In this document: positions 22,119 through 28,832 of the stretch, one piece after another | Numbering within the stretch: position 1 is the stretch's first letter | Layout of the letters: every line of letters starts with the position of its first letter | Program-made: the position numbers and the translations under genes | The notes under the pieces: generated by a model | Database searches by the model: none | What the model saw: the letters and a program-made list of their open reading frames with translations, nothing else | What the model was told of the DNA's origin: nothing | DNA from: an uncultured Eubacteriales bacterium | GTDB taxonomy: Bacteria > Bacillota > Clostridia > Christensenellales > CAG-917 | Direction of reading: 5' to 3' | Assembly: GCA_900544575.1 (NCBI GenBank) | Contig: UQVO01000018.1 | Span: forward strand, 1-28,832 | Length of the DNA: 28,832 bases

Positions 22119-23312
22119 CTATCTTCCGGCGGGTCTGAATCCCCCGGTCTTCTTCTCCGCACGCTTATCCAGCAGCTTGCCGACAAGCGTAAAGCCGAGC
22201 TGGAACACAACGGACACCAGCGAGCTGGTGAACGTGTAAAGCGCAAACGCCGCGGAGTAGAACAAAGCGAACACGCCTATCATTACAGGCATAAAGTATT
22301 GCATCATTTTCATCGAGCCCTGCATCCCGTCGTTGCCCTTCTTGCCGCCGGCGGAGGGAGGGGGTGCGCCCTGGGACTTGGTGAGCAGCTTCTGCGAAAG
22401 GAAGGACAGCGCGATGGATAGTGCGGGAAGCAGCAGCCAGCCGTTCCAGCTTGCGTCGCCCTTGCCCCATCCGGCTTCGTCCGCGCCGATGACCTTGCCC
22501 ATAACGAGCTCGTATTCGTCTTTCATAACGCCCGTAATCCTGGACATTCCGAAGCCTTCCTGCCCCGTTGCGACGAGATAGTCGGGCACGCCGTCCTGCC
22601 AGTTGTCGGACACGAAGATGTTGTGTATCCAGAGGAAGCCGCGTTTTTCGGTGCGTTCGGGCGAGAAATAGTGGTCGTAGACCGCCTGCTGCGCGACTTC
22701 TACGGCGGCGTTGTACGCCTCCGCGTTTTCTTCCGTCTTGTCGAGGGACTCGTAATCCGCGCCGAGCTCTTCCTCCATAGACTCGGTGAAGACGTTGTAG
22801 CTCTGCACATAGTCCTGCGCGAACTGATAGCCCACCATCTCGCGGAAGCCCGTGAACACGACGAAGAACACCACAAGAGTGATGATGGACGGCAGACACG
22901 CTCCGAGCATAGAGTATTTCTCTTTCTTGTAAAGAGCCATCTGCTCCTGCTGATAGCGCTGTTTGTCGTCACCATACTTTTCGGCGAGCGCTTCCAGCTG
23001 AGGACGCATCCTTTCCATCGCTTTCGCGTTGCGGCGGGAGATGACTTTCTGCCAGATGTCCAGCGGAGAGAGTACGAGTTTGAGTATGACGGTAAACGCG
23101 ACGACGGACCAGCCGAACACGGCAATGTCGTCGTCAAGCCCGTACATCAGCTTGGCTATGAAATGGGAGGGTTCGGACACGCTGCCGTCCGACACGTCGA
23201 AAGCGCCGCTGTCCGCGTTACACGCCGACAAGATGAAACAGCAAAGCACCAGCAGCAGCGCCACAATATAAATCTGGAACATCTTACGGCGTCTGTAATC
23301 TACACGAGCCAT
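22119..23312 (-). CDS. yidC: Membrane protein insertase YidC/Oxa1, lipoprotein type
   Basis: This 397-residue insertase places membrane proteins into the cytoplasmic membrane, alone or with SecYEG. The N-terminal signal segment (about 12-30) ends in the lipobox LSAC with Cys31, as in Gram-positive SpoIIIJ/YidC. The core has about five membrane segments (near 63-82, 137-158, 293-308, 335-352 and 355-375). The cytoplasmic hairpin after the second helix reads ISRRNAKAMERMRPQLEALAEKYG in two halves. An insertion of about 120 residues (165-290) of acidic, aromatic sequence separates the third and fourth helices, longer than in SpoIIIJ. The tail is Lys/Arg-rich. The start overlaps the end of yidD by 13 bases and follows GAGGTAGAATTAA. 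Confidence 0.93.
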   Translation of the reverse strand: MARVDYRRRKMFQIYIVALLLVLCCFILSACNADSGAFDVSDGSVSEPSHFIAKLMYGLDDDIAVFGWSVVAFTVILKLVLSPLDIWQKVISRRNAKAMERMRPQLEALAEKYGDDKQRYQQEQMALYKKEKYSMLGACLPSIITLVVFFVVFTGFREMVGYQFAQDYVQSYNVFTESMEEELGADYESLDKTEENAEAYNAAVEVAQQAVYDHYFSPERTEKRGFLWIHNIFVSDNWQDGVPDYLVATGQEGFGMSRITGVMKDEYELVMGKVIGADEAGWGKGDASWNGWLLLPALSIALSFLSQKLLTKSQGAPPPSAGGKKGNDGMQGSMKMMQYFMPVMIGVFALFYSAAFALYTFTSSLVSVVFQLGFTLVGKLLDKRAEKKTGGFRPAGR

Positions 23313-23542
23313 TTAATTCTACCTCTGTAATTTTCCGGCACGGGGTCGAAACCGCCTTTGGAAAAGGGGTTGCACCGAAGCACTCGGAAAAGCCCCATTA
23401 TCCCGCCTATCACCGCTCCGTAGCGCGCGAGAGCGTCGTACGCGTACATCGAACACGTCGGAGTATACTTGCACTCCCGCCCGATATATGGCGAAAGAGT
23501 GCGCTTGTAAAGCAGGATGAGCGCCTGCAATATCCGCTTCAT
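23300..23542 (-). CDS. yidD: Membrane protein insertion efficiency factor YidD
   Basis: An 80-residue small protein with the complete YidD signature: YKRTLSPYIGRECKYTPTCS (about 12-31), then YAYDALARYG and RCNPFSKGGFDPVP (about 56-69). It associates with the inner membrane through an amphipathic helix and assists YidC-dependent insertion. The ATG at 23540-23542 follows GGAGGCAAA and overlaps the rnpA stop by 4 bases (ATGA). Its own end overlaps yidC by 13 bases. These overlaps show tight translational coupling through rnpA-yidD-yidC. Confidence 0.97.
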   Translation of the reverse strand: MKRILQALILLYKRTLSPYIGRECKYTPTCSMYAYDALARYGAVIGGIMGLFRVLRCNPFSKGGFDPVPENYRGRIKWLV

Positions 23543-23886
23543 TTTGCCTCCGGAACAGCCAGCTTCCCCGCTTTGAGGAAGAGCTTTTCCGTTTCGGAAC
23601 ACACGGCTTTGAAATCCAGCTCCGCCGCCGTGGGATGCGCGACTATCACATACATAAACGCGGGATTTATCGCCGCGGTCAGCGGGGTGAGAGCCTCGCG
23701 CAACAGCCTCTTGACGTGGTTGCGCGTGACCGCTCCGCCCACCTTCTTGGACACGGAAAGCCCTATCTTCAACCCCTCCCCCGACTTTGCGGCAAGCAAG
23801 GTCAGGTGACGGGAACGGGTGCGCTCTCCCCTCTTGTAGACATAGGTGAACGCCGCCCGCTTTTTAAGACGGAACTCTCGCTTCAT
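23539..23886 (-). CDS. rnpA: Ribonuclease P protein component
   Basis: A 115-residue basic protein that assists the RNase P RNA in trimming the 5' ends of precursor tRNAs. The family signature RNHVKRLLRE (residues 55-64, the RNR motif) is present, with the N-terminal LKKRAAFTYVYKRGER and the SVSKKVGGAV strand-helix. The length is normal. Its ATG directly abuts the rpmH stop (TAAATG), the order conserved across most bacteria. Confidence 0.97.
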   Translation of the reverse strand: MKREFRLKKRAAFTYVYKRGERTRSRHLTLLAAKSGEGLKIGLSVSKKVGGAVTRNHVKRLLREALTPLTAAINPAFMYVIVAHPTAAELDFKAVCSETEKLFLKAGKLAVPEAK

Positions 23887-24021
23887 TTATGCGGAGATGT
23901 GCTTTCTGCCTCTGGCGCGACGTCTTTTGAGCACCTTTCTGCCGCTGGTGGACTTCATTCTCTCGCGGAAACCGTGAACTTTGCTTCTCTGTCTTTTCTT
24001 GGGTTGATAAGTCTGTTTCAT
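23887..24021 (-). CDS. rpmH: 50S ribosomal protein L34
   Basis: A 44-residue, strongly basic protein with the L34 signature [18 protein letters not shown] at its start and [16 protein letters not shown] at its end. The ATG at 24019-24021 is preceded by CGGAGGCAAT. It is the first gene of the cluster and carries the operon promoter at 24105-24134. In most bacteria dnaA lies divergently just upstream of this gene, but here the neighbour is argS. Confidence 0.98.
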   Translation of the reverse strand: MKQTYQPKKRQRSKVHGFRERMKSTSGRKVLKRRRARGRKHISA

Positions 24022-24104
24022 ATTGCCTCCGAGGGCTTGCCGCCCCTGTTTTTTCTTGCGGCTCGCACGCATACGCGTACGCCGAACTAAAAATATGCTG
24101 GGTT

Positions 24105-24134
24105 ATTATAATTAAAACGATTATATTATGTCAA
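24105..24134 (-). promoter_or_regulatory. Promoter of the rpmH-rnpA-yidD-yidC-jag-mnmE operon
   Basis: TTGACA (24129-24134), 18 bases and TATAAT (24105-24110) on the minus strand. The leader is about 75 bases. No DnaA-box cluster is seen in the 24022-24247 gap. Confidence 0.8.
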
Positions 24135-24247
24135 CTGTTTTGCGCCCCGTGCGGGCTTTTTCAACCCGCGCGCCGCGTCCCGCCGCGGACGAGTCCGTCC
24201 GCCGACGGTTCCCGCGCAGCGTGACCGCAAACCGCAGACGCCCCGTT

Positions 24248-25945
24248 TCACATCGTTTCGGGCGCGTCGATGCCGATGAGTCCGAGCGCGGTCGCAAGCG
24301 TGTTTTTGACCATATCCGCAAGGAAAAGCCTTGCGTTCATTGCGCCCGCGTCTTCCGTCACTATGCGGTGACCGATGTAAAAACGGTTGAACTTCTCGGC
24401 AAGCTCCACGGCATAGCGCGTCACCATACACGGCTCGCGCGTCCTCGCCGCCGCCCGCACCGCGTCCTCGAATGACAGCAGACACTTGGCGACTTCCGTC
24501 CCCTCTTCGGTGGCTATCGCGCCGAAATCCGCCGCAGAGAGGTCGTACTTCCCGCCCTTGCGCAGCGCGCTGGCACATCTTGCGTGGGTGTACTGCACGT
24601 ACGGCGCGGTTTCGCCGTCGAAATTGAGCACCTTGTCGAAGGAAAACACGATGTCCTTGATGCGGTTGTTCCACAGCGCCGAGAAAACCACCGCGCCCAC
24701 GCCCACGCTTTCCGCCACGGCGTCCTTGTCTTCCTGGTCGGGGTTCTTTTCCTCAATAATCCGCTTCGCCTTTTCCACCGCTTTGTCCAGCACTTCCGCA
24801 AGCCAGACCACCCTGCCGCCGCGCGTGCTCATCGCGCCGTCTTCCAGCGAAACCATACCGAACGCGACGTGTTCCATATCCTTCGCTTTCTCAAAACCCA
24901 TAAGTTCAAGCACCTTAAACAACTGCTTAAAGTGCAGGTTCTGCTGATAGGCGACGACATACAGGCATTTGTGGAAATCGTATGTCGCGGCGCGGTAATA
25001 CGCCGCGGCGATGTCGCGCGTGGCGTAAAGCGTCGCCCCGTCCGCCTTGACGAGAAGGCAGGGCGGCATATCCCATTCGTCCAGCCTGACCACCTTCGCG
25101 CCGTCTGACTCCGTGAGCAGTCCTTTGCGTTCGAGCAGGTCCAGGCACGGCTGCATCTTGTCGTTGTAGAAGCTCTCGCCGGCATAGCTGTCGAAGCGTA
25201 TTTTCAGTCGGTCGTAAATCTTGCCCACCGCGCGCATCGTGATTGCCTTGAACGCGTCGAAATACTCCGTCGCCTCTTTGTCGCCGTCCTCGATTTTCTT
25301 GAACCACGCTCTCGCTTCGTCGTCGAGAGAGGGGTCGTTCTCCGCCTCTTTGTGATATCTGACGTAAAGCGAGTTGAGGAAGTATTCGTCGCGGGAGGAT
25401 ATCTCTTCGAGAGAGGACCACTTCTTCACCGCGACGATGAGTTTGCCGAACTGCGTTCCCCAGTCGCCGAGGTGGTTTATGCCCACCACGCGGTAGCCGA
25501 GATAGGAAAAGATGCGGTAAAGCGCCGCGCCTATGACGGTGGTGGAAAGATGCCCGATGTGGAAAGGTTTCGCAATGTTGACGGAGCTGTAATCTATGCA
25601 GATTGTCTTCCCTTCCCCTTCGCGTTCCCCGCAGGTGAAGTCCCACTTTCTGTCCGCAAGCGTCGCAAGACGTTCGCATATCGCACGGGAGGAAAAATAA
25701 AAGTTGAGATATCCCCCCGCCGTTTCCGCCCTTTCAACCACGTCGGGCAGGGACAGCGCGTCCGCAAGTTCCTTCGCGATGACGGGCGGAGCCTTTTTCA
25801 GCGTCCGCGCAAACTTGAAACAGGGCAACGCCAAATCGCCCATCTTTTTGTCCTTCGGCACTTCGAGCGCCTCTTCCGCTTCCGCCGCGGTCACCGCGCC
25901 CGCGCTCGCCGCGGCTATGCTTGCCGCAATTTCCTTTTCAAACAT
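24248..25945 (-). CDS. argS: Arginyl-tRNA synthetase
   Basis: A 565-residue class I synthetase that charges tRNA-Arg. The N-terminal Add-1 domain (about 1-95) precedes the catalytic core, with HIGH at residues 129-132 (KPFHIGHLSTTVIG). GINHLGDWGTQFGK follows, with the later ATYDFHKCLYVVAYQQ region. The KMSKS position reads GAMSTRGG, the relaxed form common in ArgRS. The C-terminal DALR anticodon-binding domain covers about 440-565 and ends IDAPETM. The start follows GTGAGGAT and lies 4 bases after the ychF stop, so the two form an operon. No strong terminator follows: only a 5-bp GCGGG/CCCGC hairpin lies before the rpmH promoter, so read-through into rpmH is possible. Confidence 0.97.
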   Translation of the reverse strand: MFEKEIAASIAAASAGAVTAAEAEEALEVPKDKKMGDLALPCFKFARTLKKAPPVIAKELADALSLPDVVERAETAGGYLNFYFSSRAICERLATLADRKWDFTCGEREGEGKTICIDYSSVNIAKPFHIGHLSTTVIGAALYRIFSYLGYRVVGINHLGDWGTQFGKLIVAVKKWSSLEEISSRDEYFLNSLYVRYHKEAENDPSLDDEARAWFKKIEDGDKEATEYFDAFKAITMRAVGKIYDRLKIRFDSYAGESFYNDKMQPCLDLLERKGLLTESDGAKVVRLDEWDMPPCLLVKADGATLYATRDIAAAYYRAATYDFHKCLYVVAYQQNLHFKQLFKVLELMGFEKAKDMEHVAFGMVSLEDGAMSTRGGRVVWLAEVLDKAVEKAKRIIEEKNPDQEDKDAVAESVGVGAVVFSALWNNRIKDIVFSFDKVLNFDGETAPYVQYTHARCASALRKGGKYDLSAADFGAIATEEGTEVAKCLLSFEDAVRAAARTREPCMVTRYAVELAEKFNRFYIGHRIVTEDAGAMNARLFLADMVKNTLATALGLIGIDAPETM

Positions 25946-25949
25946 ATCC

Positions 25950-27032
25950 TCACACGTTGAAGCGGAAGAGCACCACGTCGTTTTCGCGCATAACGTAGTC
26001 CTTCCCCTCGCTTCTTACCTTTCCTTTTTCCTTCGCCGCGGCAAACGAGCCGCATTCCAGCAGGGTTTCGTAATCCACTATTTCCGCACGGATGAACCCT
26101 TTTTCGAAATCGCTGTGTATCTTCCCAGCCGCCTGAGGCGCTTTCGTCCCCTTGACAATCGTCCACGCCCGCGTTTCCTTTTCTCCCGCGGTGAGATAGC
26201 TGATGAGCCCGAGTAGTTTATAGGACGCCTTGACCAGCTTGTCCAGCCCGCTCTCTTTCAGCCCGTACTCTTCCATAAACATAGCGCGCTCTTCGTCGTC
26301 GAGCTCGGAGAGGTCCTCTTCGAGTTTCGCGCAGAGCACCACGCATTCCGCGCCTTCCTTCGCCGCTTCCGCAGTCACCCTTTCCGTATATGCGTTGCCG
26401 CCGAGCCCGCTTTCGTCCACGTTCGCGACGTAAATGACGGGTTTTCCCGTGAGCAAGAACTGCTCGTCCGCAAACGCTTTGAACTCCTCGTCCATAGGCA
26501 GCGAACGGAGAGGTTTCCCCGCTTCCAGCCACGCCTTCATCTTGTCCAGTCTTTCCGCGTCTTCGGCATACTTCTTGTCCGCTTTGAGCATACTCTGCGC
26601 CTTGGCAATGCGACGGTCCAGCGTTTCGAGGTCGGCGAAGATGAGTTCCAGATTTATGGTTTCCATATCTCGCACGGGGTCGACCGTGCCTTCGACGTGA
26701 ATGATGTTTTCGTCGTCGAAACACCTGACGACGTGAACTATCGCGTCCACTTCCCTGATGTGCGAAAGAAATTTGTTGCCCAGCCCTTCGCCTTTGCTCG
26801 CGCCTTTCACCAGCCCCGCAATATCCACGAATTCCAGCGTGGTGGGAGTGATTTTCTTGCTGTCGTAAAGCGCGGCGAGTTTGTCCAGCCGCTCGTCCGG
26901 CACCGCGACGACTCCGACGTTGGGCTCGATGGTGCAGAATGCGTAATTCGCCGCCGCCGCACCCGCCTTGGTGATTGCGTTGAACAATGTGCTCTTGCCG
27001 ACGTTGGGAAGTCCGACAACTCCGAGTTTCAT
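25950..27032 (-). CDS. ychF: Redox-regulated ATPase YchF (Obg family)
   Basis: A 360-residue P-loop protein of the Obg/YchF (OLA1) group. G1 is GLPNVGKS (residues 7-14). The [12 protein letters not shown] switch region, [20 protein letters not shown] and the non-canonical G4 (NVDE in IYVANVDE) explain ATP preference over GTP. A coiled-coil domain (about 125-195) and the C-terminal TGS domain ([36 protein letters not shown]) are intact. It binds ribosomes and is linked to oxidative-stress control. The ATG at 27030-27032 follows GGAGGACT. The frame stays open upstream to 27116 but without homology. It is followed after 4 bases by argS. Confidence 0.98.
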   Translation of the reverse strand: MKLGVVGLPNVGKSTLFNAITKAGAAAANYAFCTIEPNVGVVAVPDERLDKLAALYDSKKITPTTLEFVDIAGLVKGASKGEGLGNKFLSHIREVDAIVHVVRCFDDENIIHVEGTVDPVRDMETINLELIFADLETLDRRIAKAQSMLKADKKYAEDAERLDKMKAWLEAGKPLRSLPMDEEFKAFADEQFLLTGKPVIYVANVDESGLGGNAYTERVTAEAAKEGAECVVLCAKLEEDLSELDDEERAMFMEEYGLKESGLDKLVKASYKLLGLISYLTAGEKETRAWTIVKGTKAPQAAGKIHSDFEKGFIRAEIVDYETLLECGSFAAAKEKGKVRSEGKDYVMRENDVVLFRFNV

Positions 27033-27115
27033 AGTCCTCCTGCGCGGACGGGATTGCGCGCCTGCGCGCCGCCCTCCGCGTTCTATTCCGTTATAAAAGA
27101 CAATATAGTAGAACA

Positions 27116-27144
27116 ATTATAAATCAACGCCGCCGATTAGTAAA
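27116..27144 (-). promoter_or_regulatory. Promoter of the ychF-argS operon
   Basis: TTTACT (27139-27144), 17 bases and TATAAT (27116-27121) on the minus strand. The leader is about 77 bases. The same TTTACT-17 form is used before nahK. Confidence 0.6.
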
Positions 27145-27186
27145 GAAAACGGGGATATTTTCCCCTCGTGCGGCGGGGAGGCGGAA

Positions 27187-27942
27187 ATGGACGTTCTCGA
27201 AGCGGTGTTGCTGGGACTTGTGCAGGGCGCGGGCGAATTTCTGCCCGTGTCCTCTTCCGGGCATCTGCTCCTGCTCGAAAAACTCGGACTCGGCGAGGAA
27301 GACCTCTTCTTCAACATATGCCTGCACCTCGGCACCCTGCTCTCCGTGCTCGTCTGTATGCGCCGCGAAGTGTTCGGCCTCTTCCGCCGCGAAAACCGCA
27401 AAAAACTGTTGTACGTCATTGTCGCCTGCGTCCCGACGGTCTTGCTTGCGGTGCTCTTCAAATTCCTCGCGCCCTCCCTGATAGACGGCGCATATCTCCC
27501 TCTCGGATTTGCCGTGACCGCCGTGCTCATCGTGCTCTCCGAAAAGTTTGCTCCCGACAAAACACGGTGTTTATCGCTGAAAACAAGCATTTTAACAGGC
27601 GTTTTTCAAGGAATAGCCGTGCTCCCCGGCATTTCCCGCAGCGGCGCGACGATTGCCGCGGGACGGCTCGGCGGGTTGGAGCGTCCCGCCGCCGCGGAAT
27701 TTTCTTTTCTGCTCTCCGTCCCAATCATAATAGGCTCCGCTCTGTTCGAAGGCACGGAGCTTGCTCTCACGGGAGGACTGGGGGACGTGCAGGTGCTTCC
27801 CCTGCTTGCGGGAGTCGCCGCGGCGTTCGTGTCGGGATGTGTTGCGATACGCTTCTTCCTCGCGCTCGTGCGCAAACACTCCTCTCTCCCTTTTGCGTTC
27901 TACACCGCTGCCGTCGCCGTCGTTTCGTTTGTTGTTTTATAA
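27187..27942 (+). CDS. uppP: Undecaprenyl-diphosphatase UppP/BacA
   Basis: A 251-residue polytopic membrane enzyme that dephosphorylates undecaprenyl diphosphate so that the lipid carrier can be reused for peptidoglycan and other wall polymers. Overexpression in other species gives bacitracin resistance. Both catalytic signatures are present: GEFLPVSSSGHL (residues 16-27; the family usually has TEFLPVSSSGHL) and PGISRSGAT (about 147-155). About eight hydrophobic segments follow the family pattern. The ATG at 27187 follows GGGAGGCGGAA. It is divergent from ychF. A GGGGA/TCCCC hairpin at 27152-27166 lies in its leader. The following region carries GC-rich hairpins rather than a T-run terminator. 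Confidence 0.96.
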   Translation: MDVLEAVLLGLVQGAGEFLPVSSSGHLLLLEKLGLGEEDLFFNICLHLGTLLSVLVCMRREVFGLFRRENRKKLLYVIVACVPTVLLAVLFKFLAPSLIDGAYLPLGFAVTAVLIVLSEKFAPDKTRCLSLKTSILTGVFQGIAVLPGISRSGATIAAGRLGGLERPAAAEFSFLLSVPIIIGSALFEGTELALTGGLGDVQVLPLLAGVAAAFVSGCVAIRFFLALVRKHSSLPFAFYTAAVAVVSFVVL

Positions 27943-27958
27943 TCGTCGCCGCGCCCCG

Positions 27959-28040
27959 GCAGGGGCTCTGCCCCTGCACCCAGGCGGGAGTGTGCAAGGG
28001 GCTCTGCCCCTTGACCCCGCGAGGGGCATTATGCCCCTCG
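27959..28040. repeat. Cluster of three GC-rich REP-like hairpins
   Basis: Three successive palindromes, each an 8-bp stem of the form xxAGGGGC/GCCCCTxx: 27959-27977, 27995-28013 and 28020-28040. Each is followed by a short ACCC(C) tail. The stems vary by paired changes (GC, CA, CG at the base), so structure is kept while sequence changes. They could serve as transcription stops for uppP or be dispersed REP-type elements. No transposase is present nearby. Confidence 0.8.
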
Positions 28041-28061
28041 ACCCCAAGCTTTTATATAATA

Positions 28062-28090
28062 TTGACTTTTTGTCATGTTTGTTGTATGAT
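28062..28090 (+). promoter_or_regulatory. Promoter of the LURP-one-related gene
   Basis: TTGACT (28062-28067), 17 bases and TATGAT (28085-28090). The leader before the ATG at 28181 is about 84 bases. Confidence 0.7.
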
Positions 28091-28094
28091 GACA
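28071..28094. promoter_or_regulatory. Inverted repeat overlapping the LURP promoter
   Basis: TGTCAT (28071-28076) and ATGACA (28089-28094) are complementary half-sites 12 bases apart. They flank the spacer and overlap the -10 element, a typical position for a repressor operator. The regulator is unknown. Confidence 0.45.
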
Positions 28095-28180
28095 TCAGGG
28101 TTTAGGGAAGCATAGAGAGGAAGTCCGCTTGGGCTTGCACCGGGCGTTTTCTTCTTTGCTCAAAAAAGAGGAAGGGCATT

Positions 28181-28660
28181 ATGAAAGTTTTCATCAAAAA
28201 CAAGTTGGTATCGTGGGGCGGCGGTTCCGATGTCACGGACATAAGCGGCAACCCCGTTTACAAGGTCAAAGGCAGGGTGCTCAGCATAGGCAGGCGAAAG
28301 ATAATGTGCGACTTGGAAGGCAACACGCTTTTCGTCATCCGCAACCGTTGGTTCAACCCCATCCGCCACAAGACCTACATCAAGGACGCAGAGGGCAACA
28401 GGGTCGCCACCGTGTACAGCAAGGCGTTCGACCTCACCCGTCTTTATGCGGACACCGAAAAAGGACAATACACCGTCCAAGGCAAATTCTTCGGACGCTC
28501 CTCCACCATATTGCGTGACGGAGTGCCCGTCGCCATCTTGGAGAGGCAGATCACCGTGGTCGTGGACGCATTCTCCCTCGAAGCGTCGCCCGAGGATATG
28601 CCTTTCATGACCGCGCTCGTCATCGCGCTGGACAACCTCTGCGATAATCGCTCTAAGTGA
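28181..28660 (+). CDS. LURP-one-related (tubby-like fold) protein
   Basis: A 159-residue protein matching the LURP-one-related/DUF567 family, whose members form a 12-stranded tubby-like barrel around a central helix. Typical features are the repeated two-strand hairpins: DVTDISGNPVYKVKGRV, DLEGNTLFVIRNRWFNPIRHKTYI, DAEGNRVATVYSK, then QYTVQGKFFGRSSTILRDG and a C-terminal hydrophobic helix (FMTALVIALDNLCD). Bacterial members are widespread, and some may bind lipids or act as membrane-linked sensors, but no activity is established. The ATG at 28181 is preceded by GAGGAAGGGCATT. The gene is flanked on both sides by clusters of GC-rich hairpins and has its own promoter with a possible operator. 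Confidence 0.9.
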   Translation: MKVFIKNKLVSWGGGSDVTDISGNPVYKVKGRVLSIGRRKIMCDLEGNTLFVIRNRWFNPIRHKTYIKDAEGNRVATVYSKAFDLTRLYADTEKGQYTVQGKFFGRSSTILRDGVPVAILERQITVVVDAFSLEASPEDMPFMTALVIALDNLCDNRSK

Positions 28661-28666
28661 TGCGCC

Positions 28667-28742
28667 GGGGGAGATTTCCCCCACCCCCCCCCCTTGCGAG
28701 GGTGTTACATCCTCGCGCCTGTGGGGGTATTATACCCCCACA
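28667..28742. repeat. Second cluster of GC-rich hairpins
   Basis: Three palindromes: GGGGGA/TCCCCC at 28667-28682, GCGAGG/CCTCGC at 28696-28716, and a 10-bp TGTGGGGGTA/TACCCCCACA at 28720-28742. Tails of CACCCC follow the first and third, like the cluster at 27959-28040. They may end the LURP-family transcript. The remaining 28743-28783 holds nothing that I can call. Confidence 0.75.
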
Positions 28743-28783
28743 CCCCCATACTTTTTATTATAAAAGTGCGCCGAGTGTTGCGG

Positions 28784-28832
28784 CTGTCTCTTATACACAT
28801 CTCCGAGCCCACGAGACATCTCAGGATCTCGT
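28784..28832 (-). other. Nextera i7-side adapter (artefact)
   Basis: Bases 28784-28817 match the reverse complement of the Nextera read-2 adapter, beginning with the 19-base Tn5 mosaic end. They are followed by an 8-base index (ATCTCAGG, from memory N715) and the start of the P7 sequence (ATCTCGT). This is not genomic. Confidence 0.97.

Noticed and set aside
24022..24247. Replication origin beside rpmH
   Set aside because: There is no dnaA gene and no visible cluster of DnaA boxes. The gap holds only the rpmH promoter and a weak hairpin.

Overview
This 28.8 kb window is a metagenome-style bacterial contig. Both ends run into Illumina Nextera adapter sequence (1-40 and 28784-28832), so the biological sequence is about 41-28783. 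The DNA is moderately GC-rich, apart from an AT-rich island at about 13431-14430 and an AT-rich intergenic stretch at about 17460-17700. The gene content (rubrerythrin, GGGtGRT protein with an IscU-like scaffold, DUF6485, DUF896/YnzC, a DtxR-type repressor with a ZIP transporter, and an rpmH-rnpA-yidD-yidC-jag-mnmE-mnmG cluster) fits an uncultured anaerobic Clostridia-type Bacillota. I cannot name the order from sequence alone. Promoters of the TTGACA-17-TATAAT type and strong AGGAGG ribosome sites are easy to see.

Layout. 41-2400: a truncated GNAT acetyltransferase, then a 400-base repeat array downstream of a two-gene operon (IscU-like scaffold followed by GGGtGRT protein). 2401-4904: palindromic DNA, then galE preceded by an N-acetylhexosamine 1-kinase gene in the same operon, which suggests salvage of host-glycan amino sugars. 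5104-6424: a two-gene, half-size chromate (CHR) transporter. 6606-12242: a single 1878-residue DUF4011-helicase-nuclease-DUF3320 protein resembling single-gene antiviral defence proteins. 12537-13061: rubrerythrin. 13255-13426: tRNA-Ala and tRNA-Ile, followed by an AT-rich CoiA-like gene that looks acquired. 14462-17062: DUF6485, a DtxR-type repressor, a ZIP metal transporter, DUF896 and uracil-DNA glycosylase. 17181-17747: a 44-residue peptide gene and a likely free-standing small RNA.

17806-24021 is the minus-strand cluster rpmH-rnpA-yidD-yidC-jag-mnmE-mnmG, which joins ribosome and RNase P biogenesis, membrane protein insertion, RNA binding and tRNA wobble-uridine modification. In many bacteria it lies next to dnaA and oriC. 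Here dnaA is absent and the upstream genes are argS and ychF. 27187-28660: uppP (undecaprenyl-diphosphate recycling) and a LURP-one-related protein between clusters of GC-rich hairpins.

The most unusual signal is at 330-737. The last 14 codons and stop of the GGGtGRT gene occur three times in tandem, with many synonymous differences, no amino-acid change, and a hairpin block after each copy. This looks like a stack of recombination or attachment sites at the 3' end of the gene. A second array, of 92-base structured repeats, starts at the mnmE stop codon, and a 127-base palindrome overlaps the galE stop codon.
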